NCBI GenBank assembly: GCA_944333055.1
Contig: CALVKT010000027.1
Location: 38,378 to 102,377 of the forward strand
Direction of reading: 5' to 3'
DNA: 64,000 nucleotides
Source of the DNA: an uncultured Clostridia bacterium
GTDB lineage: Bacteria; Bacillota; Clostridia; Christensenellales; Aristaeellaceae
Shown here piece by piece: positions 44,122 to 51,695 of this stretch. The position numbers and the translations under genes are program-made. Position 1 is the stretch's first letter. Each line of letters starts with the position of its first letter. The notes beneath the pieces were generated by a model. That model was given only the letters and a program-made list of their open reading frames with translations. It did not search any database and was not told the origin of the DNA.

Positions 44122-44856
44122 ATGTACAAGGTGATCCTGATTGACGACGAGCACATCATCGTCGAAGGCCTGCGGCGCGTGCTGCCGTGGGCGGAACTGG
44201 GCTGCACCGTCGTGGGCACGGCGGGCGACGGCGTGACGGGTCTGGCGCTCATCCACGAGCGGAAGCCGGACATCCTCTTCACGGATATCCGCATGCCCAA
44301 CATGGACGGCCTGACGATGCTCGCCGCCGTGCACAGCGAGTTTCCGCGCACGCAGGTCTGCGTGCTCACGGCGTTCCGGGACTTTGACTATGCGCAGCGC
44401 GCGATGCACCTGGGCGCCTGCCGCTATCTGCTCAAGCCCAGCAAGATGGACGAGCTGCACGAGGCCGTGCAGGAGATGACGCGGCGGCTGGCCGGCCTCC
44501 CGGCGCAGGAGGAGGAGAGCCGGGGCGGCGAGGCGTCCAGCTTCGTGGTGCGCGCGGCGCTTGCCTACATGCAGGCGCACTGCACGGAGCGCCTGAGCCT
44601 CTCGGATGTGGCGGAAAACGTGTACGTGAGCCAGTGGCACCTGAGCAAGCTGATCAACCGGCACACGGGGCAGAGCTTCTTTGACCTGCTCAGCGGCATG
44701 CGCATCGAGCGGGCGAAGGCGCTGCTGGCCGATCCGACCATGCGCGTGCACGCCGTCGCGGAGCGCACGGGCTTTTCCGACGTGGCGCACTTCTCCAGGA
44801 GCTTCAAGAAGCTCACCGGCCGGACGCCCGGCGAGTATCGGGCGAGCCTCAAATGA
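44122..44856 (+). CDS. Response regulator with AraC-type DNA-binding domain (YesN type)
   Basis: A 244-residue regulator. The receiver domain (1-120) has IDDEH acidic pocket residues, phospho-acceptor Asp55 in ILFTDIRMPNMDG, and YLLKPSK with the conserved lysine. The C-terminal AraC domain (about 140-244) has LSLSDVAENVYVSQWHLSKLI and VAERTGFSDVAHFSRSFKKL in content. It is probably the partner of the kinase at 38996-40738; together they bracket the ABC genes that they likely activate. The usual middle region of YesN proteins is short here. Confidence 0.93.
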   Translation: MYKVILIDDEHIIVEGLRRVLPWAELGCTVVGTAGDGVTGLALIHERKPDILFTDIRMPNMDGLTMLAAVHSEFPRTQVCVLTAFRDFDYAQRAMHLGACRYLLKPSKMDELHEAVQEMTRRLAGLPAQEEESRGGEASSFVVRAALAYMQAHCTERLSLSDVAENVYVSQWHLSKLINRHTGQSFFDLLSGMRIERAKALLADPTMRVHAVAERTGFSDVAHFSRSFKKLTGRTPGEYRASLK

Positions 44857-44928
44857 CGCCGCAAAGCGCTTGAAGCCGCCGCGAAGAGCGCCTGCGTCCC
44901 CATGCGCGCTTTGCGCCGGCACAGATCA

Positions 44929-44948
44929 GGGGCATGCGCCCCTTTTTT
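44929..44948 (+). terminator. Terminator of the importer/regulator operon
   Basis: GGGGCATGCGCCCC forms a stem of five base pairs with a four-base loop, followed by TTTTTT. Confidence 0.85.
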
Positions 44949-44978
44949 GCGTGCCCGCGCGTTTTGTCAACTCAGGTA

Positions 44979-45007
44979 TAGCCATGCGGCGGCAAATGGG
45001 CTATAAT
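44979..45007 (+). promoter_or_regulatory. hprK promoter
   Basis: TATAAT at 45002-45007 with a weak -35 TAGCCA (44979-44984) at 17 bases. Confidence 0.5.
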
Positions 45008-45038
45008 AAGGCGTAAGCACGCAAAGGAGGGACGGGGC

Positions 45039-45965
45039 ATGGTATCCCAGCAGGAGTTCGTCAAGGCGCTGGATCTGGAAGTGATCAGCCCGGCGCGAGA
45101 GCGCGAAATGCCCATCGAGGTGGCGGACGTCTGCCGACCGGGCATCCAGTTCGCAGGCTATTTCGACGTGTTCGCCAACGCGCGCCCGCAGGTCATCGGC
45201 AAGACGGAGATGGCTTACCTGATGAGCCTGCCGGAAGCGGTGCGCAGCGAGCGTCTGCGGCGCTACTTCTCCTACGACATCCCCTGCATCGTCATCGCGC
45301 GCGGCATGGAGTGTCCGCAGGCGCTGCTGGAACAGGCGCGCGAGAACGACGTGCCGGTGTACGGCACGCAGGCGGAGACGAGCATGTTCACCGGCAAGGC
45401 CATCGCCTTTCTCTCCGAGGCGCTCGCCCCGCGCGTCACACAGCACGGCGTGCTGGTGGACGTGTTCGGCGTGGGCGTGCTCATCACGGGCGAGAGCGGC
45501 GTGGGCAAGAGCGAGTGCGCGCTGGAGCTCATCAAGCGCGGCCATCAGCTCGTGGCCGACGACGTGGTGGACATCGCGCGCGTGGGGCGCAAGCTGCGCG
45601 GCGAATCGCCGGAGATCGTGCGCGACTTCATGGAGCTGCGCGGCATCGGCATCGTGGACATCAAGCTGATCTTCGGCATCGGCGCGATCATGCGCCGCAA
45701 GACGATCGACATGGTGATTCACCTGGAGCTGTGGATTCCGGGCAAGGACTACGACCGGCTGGGCACGAAGGACGCGACGATGGACATCCTCGGCGTGGCC
45801 GTGCCGCTGATCAACGTGCCCGTGCGCTCCGGCCGCAACCTGGCGATGATCGTGGAGATCGCCGCGCGCAACTGGCGCCTGAAAAACGAGGGCTACAATG
45901 CGGTCAACGAGCTGGACAGGCGGCTGGGCGAGATGTACGGCATGCAGCACCCGCATGACGAATAA
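45039..45965 (+). CDS. hprK: HPr kinase/phosphorylase
   Basis: Bifunctional enzyme that phosphorylates and dephosphorylates Ser46 of HPr, the signal for CcpA-dependent catabolite repression in Firmicutes. The 308 residues include QHGVLVDVFGVGVLI, Walker A GESGVGKSECALEL (Lys157), the LVADDVVDI aspartates, and the HprK signature ELRGIGIVDIKLIFG. GGAGGGACGG precedes ATG 45039. The ROK kinase gene follows 22 bases later, so carbon-signal and sugar-phosphorylating enzymes are co-expressed. No HPr, EI or PTS gene is in the window. Confidence 0.97.
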   Translation: MVSQQEFVKALDLEVISPAREREMPIEVADVCRPGIQFAGYFDVFANARPQVIGKTEMAYLMSLPEAVRSERLRRYFSYDIPCIVIARGMECPQALLEQARENDVPVYGTQAETSMFTGKAIAFLSEALAPRVTQHGVLVDVFGVGVLITGESGVGKSECALELIKRGHQLVADDVVDIARVGRKLRGESPEIVRDFMELRGIGIVDIKLIFGIGAIMRRKTIDMVIHLELWIPGKDYDRLGTKDATMDILGVAVPLINVPVRSGRNLAMIVEIAARNWRLKNEGYNAVNELDRRLGEMYGMQHPHDE

Positions 45966-45987
45966 CCTCTTTGAAAGGATGAGCGAT

Positions 45988-46932
45988 ATGATGTACATGG
46001 GACTGGACGTGGGCGGCACCACGTTCAAAGCCGGCCTGGTGACGCCGGAGGGACGGATTGTGCACAAGGACGCGATGCCCACCGGCATCGAGCGGCCGTA
46101 TCAGGCGATCATCGCGGACATGGCGGCGCTGTGCCGCAAGGTGGCCGCGGACGCGGGCGTCGCCATGGCGGACGTGGCGGCCATCGGCGTGGGCGTGCCC
46201 GGCCTGTTTGACAACAGGACCGGCCGCATCCCCTTCTGCACGAACCTCGGCTGGCACGACGTGCCCTTTGTGGAGGAGATGAAAAAGCACCTCCATACGC
46301 CGGTCTTCGGCGATAACGACGCGACCGTCGCCGGTCTGGCGGAGTCCATCGCGGGCGTGAGCGCGGGCGTGCGCAGCAGCGTGCTGCTGACGCTGGGCAC
46401 CGGCGTGGGCGGCGGCATCATCATCGACGGCAAGCCGTACTCCGGCGCGCACGGCGTCGGCTCGGAGATCGGCCACATGATGGTCGCCATGGGCGGCGAG
46501 CTGTGTACCTGCGGCAATGCCGGCTGCTTTGAGCGCTATGCCTCCGCGACGGCCATCATCCGCGAGGCGAAGAAGGCGGTCGCCGCGCATCCGCAGAGCG
46601 CGATCCTGACGGCCTGCGGCGGCGATGCGCAGAAGATCAACGCCAAGATCGTCATCGACGCCGCGAAGGCGGGCGACGAGACGGCGCTTCGCGTATTTGA
46701 CGGCTATGTGCAGGGATTGGCCGTGGGCATCGTCAACATCATCAACATGATCGACCCGGAGATGATCGTGCTGGGCGGCGGCGTCAGCGCGGCGGGCACG
46801 TTCCTGCTGGAAGCCGTGCGCGAGAAGGTGAAGCCGATGGTCTTCTTCAAGACCATGCCGTATGCGCGCATCGAGCTGGCGATGCTGGGCAACGATGCGG
46901 GCATCATCGGCGCGGCGATGCTGGGCAAGTAA
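45988..46932 (+). CDS. ROK family glucokinase-like sugar kinase
   Basis: A 314-residue kinase that phosphorylates a hexose with ATP. The phosphate loop is GLDVGGTTFKAGL, the catalytic Asp region is FGDNDATVAGLAE, the GTGVGGGIIIDG loop binds sugar, and the zinc motif is CTCGNAGCFE, which is retained in ROK kinases. Glucose is the likeliest substrate. AAAGGATG stands nine bases before ATG 45988; ATG 45991 and 45979 are alternatives. In context it would rescue the free glucose released by the GH94 phosphorylase. Confidence 0.92.
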   Translation: MMYMGLDVGGTTFKAGLVTPEGRIVHKDAMPTGIERPYQAIIADMAALCRKVAADAGVAMADVAAIGVGVPGLFDNRTGRIPFCTNLGWHDVPFVEEMKKHLHTPVFGDNDATVAGLAESIAGVSAGVRSSVLLTLGTGVGGGIIIDGKPYSGAHGVGSEIGHMMVAMGGELCTCGNAGCFERYASATAIIREAKKAVAAHPQSAILTACGGDAQKINAKIVIDAAKAGDETALRVFDGYVQGLAVGIVNIINMIDPEMIVLGGGVSAAGTFLLEAVREKVKPMVFFKTMPYARIELAMLGNDAGIIGAAMLGK

Positions 46933-46969
46933 ACCCGCTTCAAACCGCCCGCGGCGCGCAAAAGAGAGA

Positions 46970-47002
46970 ACCGGCGGCAGGGACGACCTGCCGCCGGTTT
47001 TT
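46970..47002 (+). terminator. Terminator of hprK-ROK operon
   Basis: ACCGGCGGCAGG and CCTGCCGCCGGT form a perfect 12-base stem with GACGA loop, then TTTTT. The same stem recurs at 57696-57728. Confidence 0.9.
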
Positions 47003-47084
47003 GTGCGGGAATCAAGCGGGTTTGAGGGAGCGCTGGGGGAGACGTGGCGCGCGGACGCGCTCTGCCTGCTTGTTGTGCTTCGAT

Positions 47085-47162
47085 GGGGCACATCGGGACG
47101 GCGCCCCAAGCCCCGCCTGAGGGATGTCCTCCCGCCTTTTTCGCTTCGCGCCGGTTTCAAGG
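47085..47162. repeat. Copy of interspersed GC-rich repeat
   Basis: GGCGCCCCAAGCCCCGCCTG, then GAGGGATGTCCTCCC, ending TTCGCTTCGCGCCGGTTTC, between the ROK and lacI-type genes. Confidence 0.65.
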
Positions 47163-47170
47163 CATTTGGC

Positions 47171-48220
47171 TTAGCCCAGATGGCGATAGCCCAATGCCGT
47201 GCCGCAGCTCTCGCGCACGATCAGCGAGGCCTCGCGCATCAGCGTGAGCGACTGCGCGCCGCCCTCGCGTGCGACGAGCAGCTCGCGCACGGCGCTGCGG
47301 GTCATCTCCTCCGGGTGCAGGTCGACCGTCGTCAGCGCCGGATCGACGTAGGGGCAGAAGAACTGGTTGTCGCAGCCGATGATCGCCATGTCCTCCGGCA
47401 GGCGCAGCCCCATCTGCTTGAGCTGGCGCATCGCGCCGAGCGCCACCTGATCGTTGAAGGCGATGATGGCGGTCGGCCAGCGCTTTCTGGGCAGGCCGGA
47501 GAGCATGCGCAGCACGGCGCGCTCGCCGCCCTCGGCGTCAAAGCCCGTGTCCACGTGATAGGCGGGATCGTCCGCCAGGCCCAGCGCGCGCAGCTCCTCC
47601 AAAAAGCCCTCGCCGCGGCGGCTGGTGTCCTCCAGCTGCATGGAGCCGCCGATATACGCGATGCGCCGGTGGCCCAGCGCATGCAGGTGGCGCACCGGCA
47701 GGCGCGAGCAGCTGACCAGATCGCTGTGGATGCAGATGCAGTCCAGCTCCATGGACGGCGGGCAGACGACGGCCACCGGCATGTGATGGCGAAAGCGCGC
47801 GACCGCCTCGGCCAGCCCGCTGCGCCGCGTGGACCAGATGCCGCCCGCAAAGAGCACGCCGTCCATCCGGCGGCGGATCAATTCATCCACCAGCTCGCCG
47901 GAGATGGGATTGTGCTCGCCGATTTGAAAGAGCCAGACGTAATAGCCGTGCGCCTGCGCCTCGGCGTAGGCGGTGGCGTAGATGCGCGCGAAGTACGGGT
48001 TCTGCACGCCGGGCATGATCATGGCGAGCGTGCGCGTCTGCCCGCCCTCCAGGTGCTGCGCGCTGGCGCTGGGGGAATAGGCGTGGGCGTCGATGACGCG
48101 CTGCACCTTCTCCCGCGTGGCGGCCTTGACGCTGGGATGCCCGGCGACCACGCGCGTCACGGTCGCCGTGGAGACGCCCGCTTCCCGCGCGATGTCGTAG
48201 ATGGTCACTTTTTTCTGCAT
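47171..48220 (-). CDS. LacI family transcriptional regulator
   Basis: A 349-residue repressor. The helix-turn-helix is VTIYDIAREAGVSTATVTRVV at the N-terminus, then the hinge YSPSASAQHLEGG and a periplasmic-binding-like effector domain (TLAMIMPGVQNPYFARI, IIGCDNQFFCPYVDPALTTV). It is divergent from the ABC/uronate operon, the likely target. GGAAAGGC precedes the start at 48220. The LacI recognition helix with STATVTR and the flanking dyads TGTTANCGGTNACA support autoregulation plus control of the operon. The effector is probably an oligosaccharide or its uronate product. Confidence 0.94.
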   Translation of the reverse strand: MQKKVTIYDIAREAGVSTATVTRVVAGHPSVKAATREKVQRVIDAHAYSPSASAQHLEGGQTRTLAMIMPGVQNPYFARIYATAYAEAQAHGYYVWLFQIGEHNPISGELVDELIRRRMDGVLFAGGIWSTRRSGLAEAVARFRHHMPVAVVCPPSMELDCICIHSDLVSCSRLPVRHLHALGHRRIAYIGGSMQLEDTSRRGEGFLEELRALGLADDPAYHVDTGFDAEGGERAVLRMLSGLPRKRWPTAIIAFNDQVALGAMRQLKQMGLRLPEDMAIIGCDNQFFCPYVDPALTTVDLHPEEMTRSAVRELLVAREGGAQSLTLMREASLIVRESCGTALGYRHLG

Positions 48221-48264
48221 GGGATGCCTTTCCGCCGCATGGCTGCACAGGGTGGTTTTTCCAT

Positions 48265-48293
48265 ATTATACCGCATCGGCCATCGCTTGACAA
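48265..48293 (-). promoter_or_regulatory. Promoter of the lacI-type gene
   Basis: On the - strand -35 TTGTCA (48288-48293) and -10 TATAAT (48265-48270) are 17 bases apart. Confidence 0.7.
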
Positions 48294-48299
48294 GATGAA

Positions 48300-48315
48300 A
48301 TGTTATCGGTAACAT
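48300..48315 (+). promoter_or_regulatory. Operator 1 (LacI-type or cre site)
   Basis: ATGTTATCGGTAACAT is an imperfect palindrome matching both a LacI-family operator and the CcpA cre consensus TGWNANCGNTNWCA. It lies upstream of both divergent promoters, seven bases from the lacI -35. Confidence 0.65.
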
Positions 48316-48378
48316 ATCTTTGTGGCAAGGACTTTACGGGCGCTTTACAAATCCTTTGAGAAAAAATTGCACAAAACC

Positions 48379-48408
48379 TTGACATCCGTTCTTCGCTTGC
48401 TGTATAAT
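48379..48408 (+). promoter_or_regulatory. Promoter of the uronate-locus ABC operon
   Basis: TTGACA (48379-48384) and TATAAT (48403-48408) are 18 bases apart. Confidence 0.85.
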
Positions 48409-48469
48409 CAGCGCAAGAGAAGGGGCGTGATTGTGGTCAATCGGTGATTGAAAACGGCCCGTAACCCAA

Positions 48470-48485
48470 ATGTTACCGGTCACAC
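48470..48485 (+). promoter_or_regulatory. Operator 2 (LacI-type or cre site)
   Basis: ATGTTACCGGTCACAC, in the transcribed leader about 60 bases after the start point, matches the same consensus. The centre-to-centre distance to operator 1 is 170 bases. Confidence 0.6.
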
Positions 48486-48520
48486 AACCGCCCCCGGAAT
48501 CAAAAAGGAGGAGCATTCTC

Positions 48521-49765
48521 ATGAAGAAACTCGTTGCTGTGCTGCTGTCCGTCATGCTGCTGGCCGTGTCGGCCTGCGCGATGGCGCAGACCACCCTGAC
48601 CGTCGCCGGCTGGGATACGGCCACCACGCCGTATTACGCCGCGATCAAGGCCGGCTATGAGGCGGCGAACCCGGACGTGACCATCGAGTGGGTTGACCTC
48701 GCGTCCCAGGACTACAACATCAAGGCGAGCACCATGCTCTCCGGCGGCGACACCACCGACCTGTACTGCGTCAAGGAGCTCTCCGACCTGCAGAACTGGT
48801 CCAAGGAAGGCCTCGTCGTGCCGATGGATGAGCGCATCGCCGCGGAAAGCTATGACATGACCAAGTACGCCGGCATGGATGCCTGCTATGTCAGCCTCGC
48901 CGACGGCAAGCAGTACGCGCTGCCCTTCCGCGCGGACTACTGGGTCATGTTCTACAACAAGGACCTGTTCGATCAGGCCGGCGTCGCCTACCCGACCAAT
49001 GACTGGACCTGGGAAGAGTACGCGGCCATCGCCCGTGAGATCACCGAGAAGACCGGCGCTTACGGCACGCACTACCACACCTGGACGTCCTGCGTGGCCA
49101 ACTGGGCCGTGTGCGACGGCGTGAACACGCTGGCTGACGGCGAATACTCCGACCTCAAGTACTTCTACGAGCTCTACCAGGCCCTCGAAGACGACGGCGT
49201 GTGCATGAGCTATGACGAGCTCAAGGCCTCCGGCATGCACTATTCCGGCGCGTTCGCGCAGGGCAATGTCGCCATGATGCCCATGGGCTACTGGTACGCC
49301 TCCACGCTGATGGGCTACATCAAGGACGGCACCGCCTCCATGAACTGGGGCATCGCCGCCGTGCCGCATCTGGAGAGCGTGCCCGCCGGTTCCTCCTTCG
49401 GTTCCCCGACCGGCATCGCCATCAGCGCCTCCAGCGAGAATCAGGACGAAGCTTGGAAGTTCGCCGCCTGGATGTGCTCTGAGGAAGGCGCGAAGGTCAT
49501 CGCCGAGACCGGCACCCGTCCGGCGTACGTGAGCGATGCCGTCGCCGCCGTCATGGCGTCCGCCGAGGGCTTCCCGACCGACGAGACGACCAAGGCCGCG
49601 CTGCTGCCCACCGCCATCGCGCTGGAGTGGCCGATCGGCGATGGCGTCAACGAGATCAAGACGGCCGTCAACGAGGAGCATACGCTCATCATGACCCGCG
49701 AGCTGACCATTGACGAGGGCATCGCGGAGATGGAAGCGCGCGCTGCCGAGTTCCTGACGAAGTAA
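48521..49765 (+). CDS. ABC transporter extracellular sugar-binding protein
   Basis: Family 1 solute-binding protein, 414 residues. The signal peptide MKKLVAVLLSVMLLAVSAC ends in a lipobox-like VSAC. The mature start QTTLTVAGWDT, the segment KQYALPFRADYWVMFYNKDLF in content, and WTWEEYAAIAREIT are typical of oligosaccharide receptors. AAGGAGG precedes ATG 48521. It heads the operon for two permeases and four degradative proteins, so the ligand is probably an oligosaccharide containing uronic acid. Confidence 0.93.
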   Translation: MKKLVAVLLSVMLLAVSACAMAQTTLTVAGWDTATTPYYAAIKAGYEAANPDVTIEWVDLASQDYNIKASTMLSGGDTTDLYCVKELSDLQNWSKEGLVVPMDERIAAESYDMTKYAGMDACYVSLADGKQYALPFRADYWVMFYNKDLFDQAGVAYPTNDWTWEEYAAIAREITEKTGAYGTHYHTWTSCVANWAVCDGVNTLADGEYSDLKYFYELYQALEDDGVCMSYDELKASGMHYSGAFAQGNVAMMPMGYWYASTLMGYIKDGTASMNWGIAAVPHLESVPAGSSFGSPTGIAISASSENQDEAWKFAAWMCSEEGAKVIAETGTRPAYVSDAVAAVMASAEGFPTDETTKAALLPTAIALEWPIGDGVNEIKTAVNEEHTLIMTRELTIDEGIAEMEARAAEFLTK

Positions 49766-49774
49766 GCCAAGTGT

Positions 49775-49809
49775 AAAGGGGGAGCGCGGAGCACGCACTC
49801 CCCCTTTTT
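49775..49809 (+). terminator. Attenuating hairpin after the binding-protein gene
   Basis: AAAGGGGGAG pairs with CTCCCCCTTT and is followed by more T. The same arrangement follows the other sugar-binding gene at 42046. Confidence 0.8.
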
Positions 49810-49873
49810 GCTTACGCGCCTTCGCGTGGGCGCGGTTTTTCCATGTTGATCCAATGAAAGGAAGGTGCAATCG

Positions 49874-50818
49874 ATGACGAACGACGCGGCGACCGCCAGA
49901 CGGACGATGAGCAAGCTTGAACGCCACAACACGCTGATCGCCTATTCGTTTCTGGCGCCCAACTTCATCGGCTTTGTCGTCTTTACTCTGATTCCGGTGA
50001 TCTTCTCCTTCGTGCTCGCCTTCATGGACTGGGGCGGCGGCGAAAACGTCACGTTCGTGGGGCTGGACAATTTCCGCTACATCTTCAAGGATTTCAGCTT
50101 CACCAGGAGCAACCTGGGCATCGCGCTCAAGAACACCGTGTTCTATACGCTGATGACCGTGCCGCTGACGCTGGTGAGCGCGATGGCGCTGGCGCTGGTG
50201 CTCAACAAGGCCGTCAAGGGCGCGAACTTCTTCCGTGCCGTGTTCTTCTTCCCGTACGTGGCCTCGCTGGTGGCCATCTGCGTGTGCTGGAACTTCCTGC
50301 TCATGAAGAACGGCCCCATCAACCAGATGCTCAACGCCATCGGCTTTAACATGACGAAGAGCTGGACATCCAGCCGCGATCTGGCCATCTGGGCGATCAT
50401 CATCGTCTCCGTCTGGCGCAATGCGGGCTACTACATGGTCATGTACCTGGCCGGCCTGCAGGGCGTGCCCGCGGAGCTCTACGAGGCCGCCACGATGGAC
50501 GGCGCCAACGGCTGGCAGAAGTTCACTAAGGTGACGCTGCCCATGCTCACGCCCACCACGTTCTTCTGCTCCATCATGATGATCATCTCCTGCTTCAAGA
50601 TCTACGATGTCGTGGCGATCATGACGCAGGGCGGCCCGGGCCGGTCCACCAAGATGCTCGTCACCTACATCTTCGAGCTGAGCTTCGGCGGCGAGGGCAT
50701 CGCGACCTCCGCGCAGTACGGCGTGGCGAGCGCGGTGTCCATGGTGCTGCTGGCGATCGTGCTGCTTGTCACGTTCGTGCAGTTCCGCGGCGAGAAGAAG
50801 TGGGTCAACTACATGTAA
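49874..50818 (+). CDS. ABC sugar transporter permease (MalF type)
   Basis: A 314-residue permease with about six helices. NTLIAYSFLAPNFIGFVVFTLIP opens helix 1 in content, VGLDNFRYIFKDF follows, and the EAA motif is EAATMDGANGWQKFTKVTLPML. AAGGAAGGTG precedes ATG 49874. It pairs with the next gene; again no ATPase gene is adjacent, so a shared ATPase is inferred. Confidence 0.93.
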   Translation: MTNDAATARRTMSKLERHNTLIAYSFLAPNFIGFVVFTLIPVIFSFVLAFMDWGGGENVTFVGLDNFRYIFKDFSFTRSNLGIALKNTVFYTLMTVPLTLVSAMALALVLNKAVKGANFFRAVFFFPYVASLVAICVCWNFLLMKNGPINQMLNAIGFNMTKSWTSSRDLAIWAIIIVSVWRNAGYYMVMYLAGLQGVPAELYEAATMDGANGWQKFTKVTLPMLTPTTFFCSIMMIISCFKIYDVVAIMTQGGPGRSTKMLVTYIFELSFGGEGIATSAQYGVASAVSMVLLAIVLLVTFVQFRGEKKWVNYM

Positions 50819-50834
50819 GGGGAGGTGCGAAGAG

Positions 50835-51689
50835 ATGTCTGCCAACAAGAAAACCGTGCACATGTCGGCGGGGCAGGTGGTCCTGTCCGTGCTCAAATAC
50901 GCCGTGCTCATCGCGCTGGCCATCGTCGCGCTGATCCCGTTTGTCTGGATGATCTCCTCCTCCATCAAGACGAGCATTGAAGTGTTCTCCGTGCCGATGA
51001 ACTGGATCCCCAAGGAGTTCCACTGGGAGAACTATTCGCTGATCTGGGAGCGCGTGCCGCTGGCGACGTACTTCAAGAACACCGCCGTGCTGGCGATCGT
51101 CGTCACGTTCATGCAGATCCTGACCTCGTCGTTTGCGGCCTATGCCTTTGCCAAGATGCAGTTCAAGGGCCGCGACATGCTCTTCATGTGCTACATTGGC
51201 ACCATCGCGGTGCCGTGGCAGGCGTACATGGTGCCCCAGTTCATCATGATGCGCTCCATCGGATTGTACGACACGATCTGGGCGCTCGTCGTGCTCCAGA
51301 GCTTCACGGCCTTCGGCGTGTTCCTGATGCGCCAGTTCTATCTGGGCATCCCCAACGACCTGAGCGAAGCCGCCCGCATCGACGGCCTCTCCGAGTACGG
51401 CATCTGGGCGCGCATCGTCCTGCCGCTGGCCAAGCCCGCCATCGCGACGCTGTGCATCTTCACGTTCGTCAACACCTGGAACGACTACATGGGCCCGATG
51501 ATCTACCTGACCACCGACACGAAGAAGACCATTCAGGTCGGCCTGCGCCGCTTCATTCAGGCGTACTCCGCGGATTACAACCTGATCATGGCGGCCTCGC
51601 TGTGCTCGTTGATCCCGGTGAGCGTCGTGTTCCTGTTCCTGCAGCGCTACTTCATCGAGGGCATTGCGACCACCGGCATGAAGGGTTGA
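50835..51689 (+). CDS. ABC sugar transporter permease (MalG type)
   Basis: A 284-residue permease of normal length for the family, unlike the one at 42979. It starts after GGAGGTG, ATG 50835. Helix 1 is VLIALAIVALIPFVWMI followed by SSSIKTSIEVF; the EAA motif is EAARIDGLSEYGIWARIVLPL, and the C-terminus RYFIEGIATTGMKG is typical. Co-transcribed with the preceding permease (16-base gap) and the lyase that follows 6 bases later. Confidence 0.94.
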   Translation: MSANKKTVHMSAGQVVLSVLKYAVLIALAIVALIPFVWMISSSIKTSIEVFSVPMNWIPKEFHWENYSLIWERVPLATYFKNTAVLAIVVTFMQILTSSFAAYAFAKMQFKGRDMLFMCYIGTIAVPWQAYMVPQFIMMRSIGLYDTIWALVVLQSFTAFGVFLMRQFYLGIPNDLSEAARIDGLSEYGIWARIVLPLAKPAIATLCIFTFVNTWNDYMGPMIYLTTDTKKTIQVGLRRFIQAYSADYNLIMAASLCSLIPVSVVFLFLQRYFIEGIATTGMKG

Positions 51690-51695
51690 TGGATC

